A DNA stretch of 64,000 bases from Gavia stellata (Eukaryota > Chordata > Aves > Gaviiformes > Gaviidae). Shown here in pieces: positions 47,293 to 58,320 of the stretch (the stretch's first letter is position 1; each line of letters starts with the position of its first letter). The notes under the pieces are model-generated. The model had not been told where the DNA came from. It saw nothing but the letters and a program-made list of their open reading frames with translations, and did no database searches. The stretch is taken from assembly GCF_030936135.1 (NCBI RefSeq), contig NC_082613.1, positions 2,480,001-2,544,000 on the forward strand, read 5' to 3'. The position numbers and the translations under genes are program-made.

Positions 47293-49809
47293 TGCCGCGG
47301 GACAGAGACGAGCAAGCGAACAGACTGTAAGATGGAACTTTCCCTCCAAGTATTCAGGTTTACAAGTTAGAAAACTTGTTTAATGAATGAAAAAAAAAAA
47401 AGGGACCAAAATGTAACCAAGAGGCCATTTCTGAGACGTGGAACTGATCGAACTCAATGTTCTCGTTTACTTAACTTTGGACCTTCTTGAGAAAAGTGGG
47501 ATTTTTTCTACCTGGACCATGAGGTAGATCAGGATGGAAGGTTAAATTCTCCAGTAGGCTGTGGGGCTTGGTAGCTGGTGAAGAGCAGGCATCTTTCATG
47601 AGTTGCCATGCTCTTGCAGAGTTGATCCAAGGGTTAAAACGTTGCAAGAACAGGGTCTTGTCTGATCCAAGACTAGTGTATGACTGGCTTAAACCCTCAT
47701 GTTGTCTATGGTCGTATGTCCAGATCACCTACTCACACACGAATTATGTTCTATGTTGCTACAAGTGCTGGAGCTGCAAGCTACCTGTAAATCTGAACCT
47801 GTGCTGGGCCTCCCAACCCCGAGGTGTTCAGATATCCACTGGGCATGGGAACTCTGAAGTATTATAAAGTAGCTTATTTTTATTTTCTGAAAGAAATCTG
47901 AAGAGCAGTTCTGGATCTCCAGTGGAAAGCGCAATGGAAAAAAGGTTCTCAGGGAAGCTTTTGGAGTTTGCAACTACAGTATTCCTTTGTCTGTCTTAAA
48001 TATGAGAATAGCTATTATGAATAGGCCAATACCAGATATTTCATACAGAAGAATTCTTTAATGTGTCATGGTCCGGTGTATATGATTTTTTGGAAGTCTG
48101 TTTGATGACAGTTCTGGTTCTTTTCATTATAGTGATCATCCTTACAGTGGCGCAGTACTGCCAGTCCAGAGATCATACATCAATGCCAGAGAACGTTTGA
48201 GATTGCGATGAACAAAAAAACAAAAAAGAAACAAAACCCAAGAGAGATGTTAATTGACGGCCAGCAAAGTGCTTACCTACCCTGAATCAGTAGTTTGATT
48301 TCTTACAGATATCCACAGGGCAACGGGTATTTTTTGGTTTGGTGTTCTATGTTTTGCGCAAAATCACAGCGCAAGCGCCATTCTGAAAAAAACAAAAAAG
48401 AAAAAAAAAAGAGTATTCAGGTATTGAGTATTCTTCCAAAGAAGCATTTTGAAAGCAGCTCGGTACACGCAGCCCACTGTGCACTTAAAGAACAACTCTA
48501 TGAATGTCTTCGCGACGCTGCTCTCCAGCACCCGCTCCATCGCGCCTGGAGCCGGCTGTCGTCCCGCGGGTTCGCTCTCCCCCACCTTCGCTCCCACCCG
48601 GAGCTCACTGTCCCCCTGCTGCAAACACTTCGGAAGCGGAGGGGGGCAAAACCTCCCGCGGGGTCCCAGCGCAGGGAGCACCCTCATCCCACATCCCTCC
48701 CAGCGGTGGGACGGGCAGAGCTGGGGAGGATTTTGCTGACCCATACTAAAGGCAAGACTGTGGTGTCATTTCAAGCCCAATCCTGCAGATACTTAGGGCA
48801 TAATCCACGATTCGGAGAAGTCAGTAGAAAGGGTCCCAGCAATTGCAGCGGCCACTGGATCCGGCCTCGAAGCTCACGAGCGACTTGACTCGTGTCGGTT
48901 CCCCCGTTGAGTTCTATAGGGCAGCTGGCGTGAGTGGGTTTACTCACACACTGAAGCGTTTGCAGGACCAGACTCCATGAGTTCACTTATTTTAGAACCC
49001 ATTCCAAGTGCAAAACTACAAAAGAAAGGGGAAAAAAAAAAAAAGAATAATTTGAGGTGTTAAAAACACAATGTTCTTAACATGTAAATAGAGTCCAAAT
49101 TGATTGTGACTGCAATTCAGTTAGTATTTAAAAGTAGAGAAATTGCACTTCCTGGAAGAAAGAGAGGAAACAAAAAAAAGTAGTTAGTTTAATTATCCTG
49201 TAAATTATTTAATTTTGGCAAGATGTATGTAATTTATATTTACAACACCTTATGTTCACTTTTTGCTATTTATTTAACTTTTCTATTTATTAATTTTATA
49301 CTTATTTTAAACTGGACACCGCACCATAGAAAAGAAGATAAAAGAAGCAAAAAAAAGTTAAAAATTAAAACTTCTGACCATAAAAAAATGATATTCCAAA
49401 AAAAAGAAAAAAAAAGAAAAAAACACCCCTATCTACAACTCCTACTTGTAATTTTGATGCAACCAAGTTATTTTTTATATATTTTGTTATTTATTCTTTT
49501 AACGACGGGAATTTTTTTAAAGATATTTTATAACTGAGACATTTTGATAATTTTTTGGTTTGTTTTTTTGCGGGGGCAGGGGCACCGGGGGGAAGAGAGA
49601 CTTTTTCAGTTTTTCTTTTCTTTTGCATTCATATTGTTTCAGGCACTGATAACAGGAAATGAAAATTCTGTATTTATTATTTATTTAATATTTAAGTCGG
49701 GAAAAAAAATGAACTGTGCTCTTGTTGTATATTTATTTTGTCGTTTGTGTGTCAGTTATGTGATGACTGAGTACTTGTTTATGTGAAGGAATACTGTTAA
49801 TATTTAAAT

Positions 49810-49815
49810 AATAAA
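49810..49815 (+). terminator. MYT1: Polyadenylation signal AATAAA (proximal)
   Basis: Canonical hexamer in AATAATAAAGAG context; a cleavage site would be expected 10-30 nt downstream. Confidence 0.7.
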
Positions 49816-49939
49816 GAGTCACATTGAAAGTTATAGCAGGCTACATGTTATTCTGTGAAAACGAATACTGTGATCTACTTTCCTCAGGAAATGTATTTTG
49901 CAGACAGAACTTCCTTATGTAATGGCAGGGTTATTTCGT

Positions 49940-49945
49940 AATAAA
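49940..49945 (+). terminator. MYT1: Polyadenylation signal AATAAA (distal)
   Basis: Canonical hexamer followed within 20-30 nt by a GT/T-rich stretch (CTGTTTGTGACTTC), typical of a downstream element. It is probably the main or distal MYT1 3' end. Confidence 0.65.
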
Positions 49946-49965
49946 ACCCAGTTCTGTTTGTGACT

Positions 49966-52036
49966 TCAGTTCCTATGGTCTTTCTTCGGGCTGCTGCCAA
50001 CGTCCCCAACGGGTTCCTGATGGGCTTCATCCTTGCTCCTGCACTGTGGCTTGGAGGGTCGGCGTGTGTCCCCGCCTCGGAGCCGCGGCCAGGGACTGCC
50101 CACCCCAAACCGGGCTCTCCCCGCCTACTAAATCCGGGGATTTAGGGACAATTTAGGTTTGGTATTTCTGAAGGCTTTGAAGAATAAGGAGCTGTCACCA
50201 TCCGGCCAAGCGGGTGCCTAAAATCCCACTAGTCCCATGACGGGGAGAATCAAAAGTCCAAGCCAAGGTATGGATTTATTTAGTCGGTTGCTGAAGCCCC
50301 TTTCCCAAGGCAGGAGGGCTGCAGGCAGCGTTCCTCCGGGCAGGGGTCGCACCCTGCACCCCCGGCGCTCGGTGTCCCAGGGATTTCGCAGCTTCGTGCT
50401 CCCGCAGGCAGCGTGCGAGCAGAGGAGATGCCGTCGGGAGCGGTGCAGGAGCTGCCAGCTCCGGGATGGGACACAGAGATGGATGCTTTCCCCTCCTGGA
50501 TTTACAGAAAAGCCTCGCCAAATTGATCTCTGAGGTTTAGCTAAAATACTGGGAGATGGCTTGGTTTTGTCCACAAGATTTCCTCACTTATATCTGCCTG
50601 ACCGCGATGTTCACAGGTTACCTTCCTGGAAGAACGGAGCTTTTTCGCTGGCAAAAGAGTTTATGTTTTGAAGCGGTGGCAATGAAGAGAATTTCTCACA
50701 GGTCTCTGTGTTGGAGACATCATTTCTGAAGCCGCCAAAATTCAGTTTCGCTTTGCTGTAGCTATAGGTTCCAAGGTGAAATAAGGTAAATCATATTAAG
50801 GCCATTTGGAGCTGAGTGAGTTGGGTCAAATGGGAATTTCAGGCAGGTGCATCACCACGAAATTCAATTCTCTGATTAACTGAGCTGAACATCCCTGACA
50901 GTCCCCGTGCAGAGGCACAAGCGCTGTTGGGTTAAGGCAGGAGGTGGTGGCTGTGCTGCAAAGACACAAGGGTGAAAGGCAGAGCGAAATGGAGCCAAAA
51001 GGGTAAGAACTGTAGCCAGAAAAATTTGGAGCAAAGTTTTGGGTAGAAAGATTTCTTAAAGCCTTTCCTCAAGCATGTACGTGGTCATCGGTGTTCACTG
51101 AAAGTTTTTTCTGTCTTCATTGGGAGTCTGCAAGCTGTCCTGCGGCAGGACAACCGGCAGAGGCTTAGGACAGGCTCATGGGGACGGCAGAGGAGAGGAC
51201 AGCCCTCCTGGAGAGGCTGCAGTAGATGCTCTTGCTTCGTGCTGGTGCGTTTCCAGGGCCAGTGTGGTGGGCAAGTGGGCTGCCAGCTCTGCCACTGGCT
51301 CTGCCCTCTGCCCCTCCTTTGCAGGGCATGGTATGGAGATTGCAGGTGTAATTAAAAGTGCAAGGCAGGGCTGATAAGAGTGAGCGAGCCTAGGGCAAGT
51401 TGTGGCTGACAGCGAAATCAGGAGTTACTAGGAGCCATGAAGTGCCAGAGACACTGCGGAGACACCGGGGATGGTTTGGTTTAGAGCCTTCATGCTGACC
51501 CCACATGTGCAGCAGTAAGAGACCTTCCCTCCACTCCCACTGCAGCCCCAGCTCCTGGCACAGGAGATGTCCTGGGACACAAGCCATCCCGCCTCATCTT
51601 CATGCTGAGACAAGCTCGAGACTTTGCTGCAGCACTCTTGGCTCTGCCGAAAGCAAGCGATCCTCCTGCCTCTGCTGAGCTCCTTCTGCAGCTTCTTCTA
51701 TCAGCATCTGGCTTTCCTCTCTCTGAGCAGTCAGATTTAGGACTTGCTCTGGATCCCCTAGCCATGTGGTCCCAAATGCCTGAGCAGAAACACCCTCGGG
51801 AGCGAGGACTGCTGGGGATCAAGCCCAGGAGCCACCTCAGTCCCAGGAGCTGTGCAGCACGAACCCCAAGGACAAGCTCTCTTTGAGGCTTTGCTGGATA
51901 CAACTTGGCATCGATGGGGTTTTGTCCGCTCCACAAAGGGCTGCGCATCTTAAAAGGAGAAAAACAGGGTGACTCACGCAATGGTTCACCTAAACTGGCT
52001 GGTGCGCTGTTTTTCTGAAGGGCACATAATGGTTTT
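49966..52036. other. Intergenic sequence downstream of MYT1
   Basis: No gene, RNA or named repeat was recognised. The longest frame, 190 codons on the minus strand (51490-52062), is Ala/Ser/Arg-rich and has no known domain. Confidence 0.5.
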
Positions 52037-52339
52037 ATGGGGGGTTTCGTTAGACTTTGCACCGCCGCGCAGTTCCTTGTGCCAATATTTGATTATGATG
52101 ATAGAGCTAATAGACATGCACGCTTGTCCTTTCTTAACGAATTGGCTGTGCTGCATAATAGAGCGGTTAGATTTGTGTTAAATTGCAGCTTTGGGAGCCA
52201 TCACTGTGAGATGTTATCTTCTCCGAACTGGCGTCCTTTATCGCAGGGAAGGGAATTGAATTGGTTTAAGATGGTACACTGTCAGTTTATAGGTGTGCTT
52301 AGGAGAGCTCTTAAGCCTCCTCCAACACGCGTAGGGTGA
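52037..52339 (+). pseudogene. ORF resembling the C-terminal part of a LINE reverse transcriptase
   Basis: A 100-codon open frame with LCTAAQFLVPIFDYDD, LNELAVLHNRAVRFVL, FGSHHCEM and SQGRELNWFKMVHCQF. It follows the order seen in the region after the RT palm of L2/CR1-superfamily LINEs as I remember it (F.PIFDYGD, then LD..YH.A.RFVT, then HHC.LY, then W.SL..RRELHW...IYK). No frame or boundary features upstream were found. It is either a degraded LINE fragment whose frame happens to survive or an exapted piece. Family name is uncertain; a translated search would decide. Confidence 0.55.
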
Positions 52340-55310
52340 AAGCTGAACGGCAGAGGAGAGCGGGTCTTTTGCTTCAAGGATGTAAGGGAAAAGATACTTG
52401 TCAGCATATGGTCGTTTCTAAACATGTCGATAAATCATTGACCAACGAGAGTGTCATTTGGCCTCACTGATGCCACTGTTAATTGTTAAAAGCTGCTAAC
52501 AACCCATCCCTCCATTCTCCTGCTCAAGTGGTACCTTCCACTTGTCAACATTGACCTAGCATCTCCCGGAGAGCCATGAGCTCCAGCGATGGCTTTCGGG
52601 CATGAGCAGAAAGGGGTTTCTTGCCCAGTCTTGTGCATTTTTTCTGATTTTTGGTCCCCCTGTCCCAGAACTCCTCTGGGTGAAGTCTTAAGGCGTGGTC
52701 CATCTCACCCTGCTCCCATGACTAAGAGGTCCTGAGAAACACACAACTGGGTGGTCAGGAAGGGGTTGCCTTGTTCTCCATCAGGTTACTGGGGAGAGAA
52801 GGCCACTTTGCTCTTCAGAGCTGTCATTTGGCCTCAAATTCACCCCCCTTGGGCCCCGGGAAGATGATGCTGAGGCTGGGGAGCACGCAGATGGGCTGGA
52901 GATGACACTGCAGCCAACGGAGCAGCCGCTGGCTGGAAACTGCTCCCCTCCCAACCAGCACTGAGCACAGCCTGGCTGGATTAAAGGCTCTGGCCCGCAC
53001 TTTTTAACACACTCACTTCTCCTACACTTTTATGAGAAGATATATCCTGAAACGACCTTCCGCTTTGTACAGAAGGGCTCGTGGGATTGAGGCTGTAGGA
53101 AAGCATGCGGATGATGCATTCTTCAGACAAATAGCTCTCGTTATTCCAGATGCCTTCATCCCCTTCTTTCAGTAGGATGCATAAATCACCAATTGTTGTA
53201 AAAATGGTAGTATCGGATTTAAAGACATTTTTGACCCTGTCAACAAGGAAGCGTAACAGCCATTAAAGCCTGCTTTCATTTATATAACTGCAACGCTTTT
53301 TTGTTCGAATGCCAGTGACTATCTGTGATGATCTGAAGGAACATGAGCCATGAAGGGATAGAGCAAGGACACATGCTCTGCCTGAGCTCCAGGACTAGCA
53401 CGAAGGGCTGGACCACCCCGGGAGGACCAGTCCACACTAAGATGTGATGTCTGACCCCCCAGCATCGTGGCTGCAGTTGACTCCAGCATGCCCTTATTGA
53501 AGCCAGGATGAGCCAAAACTTTTCCTTACCTCTTCCTTACTTCCAGCGAGTCCCAGACTCCACCCAAACTAAGCACGAGGCAACGGCCAAATGGTTTGGA
53601 CTCAAACAGGGGCTACCCTGGCCTTAGCACCGCAGGGGAGTTGGTTTTGGCCTGAAGCTCATCAAGTCCAAGATCACGGATCAGCTCCTCAGGTTTTGCC
53701 ATTTGCCAGAGGACTCCTCGAGCTTCAACATTTAATAATCCAGCCCGACCATGCTGAGGCTGTTTAGCAATTAAATAACATAAATCCAAAAGCTAGATTA
53801 ATAAACAGTCTAGTTTGTCTAGAGCAGTCTACAGGGTGGAGAGATAAAACTGTAAAATATTTATTACCAGCTTGGGGATGAAGTCATTAATTTAATAACT
53901 ACCCATTGCTTTGCTTCTTACAGTTGTTAGCAGCCTGAAGGTTACAGAAGATTAGGTGGGAAACTTACTGCCTCCCTGCTGAGAGGAGCCTTTCCCATGA
54001 AAGCCAGAGCCCAGCTCCCATCTGTCACCCTATTACATTCGGAGGTGGTGAATACATTACTGTGCCGCTTACTGAAATAAAACAAAACAAAATTTCTGCT
54101 GGCCACATGGCAACCCTCCGCGAAATTTAATGAGGACGCTGCCCTTTGTGCGCAGGGCCATTTTCAACAGCTGTAGAGATGAAGGCAGGAGGATCTTTGT
54201 CGGCGCTCGCCGGTTGCTCACAAGGTGGCTCCCACAGCGAGCCTGGACCCAGCGGCATCACAAGGGCAGGTGCCTTCGGGGACCGATGCTTTGGCTGCCT
54301 CTTGTCCTGAGAGGTCGGGAGCGTTGTCAGAGCCTCCCTCGTCTGTGATTTCTCAGTGGGTCTTCACATTTTCAGGAGAGGTAACATGGGTATTAGTTCA
54401 TTCCCTGCTGTGATCTGATATTGGGGAGCATCCAGGACTTAGATATATGCATCCTCTTTATAGTGATCATGGATGGAGTCCCCTGATGAGCATGCTCCCC
54501 TGCTGACAACGACAATTCGCAGCGATGCTGCAGCAAGTGAGGGGCGGTGAGGGAGGGTGTCTGTGTGCCCTTGGCATATTTTGTCATCGGTTTCATCCAG
54601 GGACAGCAATGAGCCGTCATCCAAACGAAGTGCATGGGGGGTGGGGTTTGAGCAGGAGGCAGTTTATGATGTGGGATGTGTGCCCCCCACCAGGTCCTGC
54701 TGATAATCCTCCCCAACGACTGCACTGACAGCGGAGTGAATCAAATTGCCTAAATAATTTAATCGAATCTTTAGTCTGCTTTGTAAAATAAATAAAATAA
54801 AAATGGGCAGGTATGAGCACGGACACAGACCGCAGTATGGATTAATACAGGGGCGCAGCCACCCAGCTCTGCCGGGTGGCCCCCAGCTGCAGCCTTCCTT
54901 GGGGGGACCAGCTCCAGCAGCACTTAGTGCCTGCCCCGGTTCTTGAGAAGGGCAGGAGAAACAGCTCAGAAGGCACTGAAGGGTGCTGGATGGCTCCTGG
55001 AGAGCTCACAAGAAGCAATAAGCATCTGTGGGTCATGCAGTGATGGACACTGATTTTTACCTTGCGCCATTTGGTGTGACTGTAGTTCTGCTACCAACCC
55101 ATAGAGCACCCAGTAGCCTTGTTTTCAGGAAACTTCCAGGTAATCTGGTTGACTCAAATTATCCTTGATGACTGCCCAGAAGAGAAAGAAAAACAACATC
55201 CCTGAAATAATATTCTGGTTTCTGCAGGCTCCCACAAAGGAGAGACTTGTGTGAGGTTTGTGGGCAGCTCAAAGCAGACAAGAACAAAGCTGGGTCTCCA
55301 GGTACTGGAG
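52340..55310. other. Intergenic sequence
   Basis: No gene or named repeat was recognised. Several AT-rich blocks (about 53160-53260 and 53740-53900) could be regulatory but are untested. Confidence 0.5.
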
Positions 55311-55763
55311 ATCATAGAATCATAGAGTTGTTTAGGTTGGAAAAGACCTTTAAGATCACCAAGTCCAACCGTAAACGTAACCCTGCTAAGTCCACTACTA
55401 AACCATGTCCCTAAGCGCCAATACCTCCAGGGATGGTGACTCAACCACCTCCCTGGGCAGCCTCTTCCAATGTCTGACAACCATTTCAGTGAAGAATTTT
55501 TTCCTAATACCCAGCCTAAACCTGCCCTGGTGCAACTTGAGGCCATTTCCTCTTGTCCTGTCGCTGTCACTTGGGAGAAGAGACCAACACCCACCTCACC
55601 ACAACCCCCTTTCAGGCAGTTGTAGAGAGCGATGAGGTCTCCCCTCACCTCCTCTTCTCCAGACTGAACAACCCCAGCTCCCTCAGCCGCTCCTCATCAG
55701 ACTTGTGCTCCAGACCCCTCACCAGCTCCGTCGCCCTTCTCTGGACACGCTCCAGCACCTCAA
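55311..55763 (-). mobile_element. CR1 LINE 3' fragment, minus strand
   Basis: Starts on the plus strand with ATCATAGAATCATAGAG and runs through GGTTGGAAAAGACCTTTAAG and CCACCTCCCTGGGCAGCCTC to CTCTGGACACGCTCCAGCAC. It covers the 3' UTR and the last codons of ORF2 (minus-strand frame reading [20 protein letters not shown], now with frame damage). It is the largest CR1 copy here, 5'-truncated. Confidence 0.95.
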
Positions 55764-57019
55764 GATGAGAAGCTCTAGACAGGTGGATCAACTGTGATGT
55801 CCTGGCCAAGGCTTTGCGCTATGGTTTAATGACATCAGGCTGTGTTTTAGCACAGACAGAGCGAGGTTTTAGTGGTACCTTAAGCAGGGTAGGGAGGAGA
55901 GGGAAAGAGAGAGAAAAAAAATGCTTGTGGATCAGATGGGCTTCTTCAGAGCTGAATGGCATGTCAGGCCTGCAAGATATTTCTGTTGTCACCAAAAAGT
56001 AACAGAAACATTTCTGCAGAGCATTAACCTCAATTTTTCCCTCACAACAGACTAATTTGCAACTGTCAGCACAAGCATCTTTGTCCTGACCATCCTGTAC
56101 TCCGGTACACATCCAGCACGGGCAGGGCTAACTGCAGAGGCCCTACCCCAGTATCATGTCATTGCATTACTCTTCCATTTCTCTTATCAAAGCCACCATT
56201 CAGTTCCACTCCTTATTCCCAGCCGTTATCACAATGAGCCAAGAAAGTGCAGAGCATCAGCCAGGAGCAAAAAAAAAGAACAGGTGAAATTCTGATGTTG
56301 TCAGCTAAAATAGTTTCCAGATGAGCTCTGTCCACAAAGAAGCTGAATCTTGGGGATTTAGTTGCCAAATTTTCCATTTGCTCCCTCTCCCCTACCCCTC
56401 CTCTCGGCTGCAAGCTCAAAGTGGAGTCCTGACACTGCAAAGCGTTAATAGAATTAGTCTCCTGCTCTAAACTGTTCACTGGGGCTTGTTAGCTCAATTG
56501 TTGATGCTAAATTCTTATCAGAACCACCTAAAAGAGCATTAATCAAGAAAGGCTGAACTCTCTGCCTGGGTCGCAGAAATTTAATTAAACCCCAAGTAAA
56601 ACTGGAAAATCATTTTGAAAAGAGAAGAGACGAATGCAAAAGGCTTTTCATCATTTGACTCTGCATCTTCGCAGTTCAAACCCTCAGCCATGATTTCAAA
56701 GAGAGTTTTGCAAGAGCAAAGGCTGAGTGAAACACAGACAAGACTTCCCCCAGTGCCTCCTTTAACTCAAGGTCCTGATGCTCATCCAGGGTAAATGAAA
56801 TATGGAAAACCACTGATTAAGGCCTGCTAAGGACCAGGACGCACAAATGCAAAGGAGCAGAACGTCCTTCCAAGTAAAACAGCGATTTCCTTGATTAATA
56901 TTGTGTTATAGCTATTAGTTTATCGATTTGTATCTATTATCCATTTGCTGTGCAAAAAGGCTCATGCAACAAACCATTTATTCGGTAGATGCAGAGAAAT
57001 ATTAGTACTGGCATCCATA
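55764..57019. other. Intergenic sequence
   Basis: AT-rich, no gene or named repeat recognised. Confidence 0.5.
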
Positions 57020-57370
57020 GGACCTCATGTGGGATACTGTGTGTAGCTCTGGGGCCTCTCTTTGGAAAAAGAAAAGATGAATTTATCCTTGAACAGGCGC
57101 AGGGAAGGACTGGCAGGGTTATTAGCAGAACGGAGAACCTATCTTAGGAGAGGAGATTAAAAGAGCTTGGCTTGTTTAGCCTAGAAAAAACAAAGGTTAA
57201 GAGGGGATATGATTGCTTTTCATAAATACATTCAGGGTGGGAGGAAGGGGAATGATTTAAGTTAGAGGATAATATAGGTAGGAGATCAAATGAGGCGCAT
57301 CTCGGCCAGGAATAAATTTCCATTGGAAATCTGAAGATGCTTTCCTATTGCTGGAGGAGAGAGGTTTTAG
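57020..57370 (+). mobile_element. Ancient L3/CR1-like LINE relic
   Basis: Contains, in order, AGCTCTGGGGCC, GGCAGGGTTATTAGCAGAAC, GGAGAACCTATCTTAGGAGA, TTGGCTTGTTTAGCCTAGAA and AGGGGATATGATTGCTTTTC. These follow the L3-type consensus (GGAGAACCT..CTTATGAGGA, TT.AGCCTGGAGAA, GGGGACATGATAGCT..CTTCAAATA) as I remember it. It is much more diverged than the CR1 copies above, so it is older. Confidence 0.6.
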
Positions 57371-58134
57371 AAAGGCCGTTTGAGCAGGACGGCTGAGCCC
57401 CCGTGGTTTTTAAGGGGAAATGGGCAAAAGCTGTGGCTGGCACAGCCCGACAGGCGAGTCTGCAGGTAGGACATGTAGGACTACCAAAGCCAAAGCAGGA
57501 GCAGGAAAATGTGATATGACTGCCATCTTGTATTTTTATTATTTATGAATCCATAAAACCCATCGATTTTACTTAATCCACAAGTCACTTGAAAGATCCA
57601 GGAATCATTTTCTTCCCCCATAAATATGAAAAGCTTGAGTTTTGAGATTTTTATTTGGCAAGCCTCCCTTAAATCATGGCAGACAGGCCGTGACGAGACA
57701 GGAGAGAGACAGGACACTGAAAAGGGCTCGCCAGTGCTCCCGGCAGTATCAAAAAGAGAAGCAGCACCTCGCTGCTGTATGTCCCCAACGGCAGGCACCT
57801 CTGGTGACGCTTTCTCCCACTCTCAGCCAGGCTGCACCATCTCCTGGCTGCTTTTCTTTGATGATGCAGCTAAGTGAGATGAATCCAGGTCTTTATGGGT
57901 CCTTTTTCCAAGTGGCAGTGGTTATGCATGGTGTGATACAGTGGAAATCAAGACGTATGTTCCTCCTCTTGCTTCAGCAATTACTCACAGAGCCCTTTGA
58001 TGAAATGAGGCAAGAGGAAAGCTGTAGGATACACACACATATATACCCTTTGCATGGGCAGGAGGAGCTCAAGTGATTTGCTGTCAGTGTGTTAATAGTA
58101 ATACTAGTGTAAATGCGTAAGTTTGCACGTATTT
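57371..58134. other. Intergenic sequence
   Basis: No gene or named repeat was recognised. Confidence 0.5.
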
Positions 58135-58195
58135 CACAGAATCACAGAATCACTAAGGTTGGAAAAGACCTGTAAGATCATCAAGTCCAACCACA
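58135..58195 (-). mobile_element. CR1 3' tail, minus strand
   Basis: CACAGAATCACAGAATCACT, then AAGGTTGGAAAAGACCTGTA and AGATCATCAAGTCCAACCAC: the last about 60 bp of a CR1 element only. Confidence 0.9.
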
Positions 58196-58204
58196 TTAGA
58201 TATA

Positions 58205-58228
58205 TGCATATGTGTGTGTGTGTGTGCA
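58205..58228. repeat. (TG)n microsatellite next to CR1 tail
   Basis: ATGTGTGTGTGTGTGTGTGC directly after the truncated CR1 tail. Confidence 0.85.
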
Positions 58229-58293
58229 CATATAGCATATGCTTCTGAAAGCAGTATAGTGCCAAACTGACTAGAAAACGCAACAGAGCGTAT

Positions 58294-58320
58294 CACAGAA
58301 TCACAGAATCACTATGGTTC
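58294..58320 (-). mobile_element. Second minimal CR1 3' terminus
   Basis: CACAGAATCACAGAATCACT followed by ATGGTT, where the CR1 match stops. It lies about 160 bp from the 58135 copy in the same orientation, preceded by a similar CGTAT sequence. Confidence 0.75.

Larger units (their letters stand above)
47293..49965 (+). other. MYT1: MYT1 3' untranslated region
   Basis: About 2.65 kb of mostly AT-rich sequence from the stop codon to a region with two polyadenylation signals. It contains a GC-rich island (about 48480-48740), one exact Pumilio element TGTAAATA (49083-49090), and many ATTTA pentamers with overlapping ATTTATTTA motifs (49263-49320, 49490-49500, 49668-49690, 49727-49740). This suggests regulated stability and translation. 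The exact 3' end is inferred from signals, not from transcripts. Confidence 0.75.

Noticed and set aside
51033-51107. Two AAAGTTT motifs 68 bp apart, possible MYT1 binding sites for autoregulation
   Set aside because: The motif is short and expected often by chance in 64 kb; no other evidence links them.
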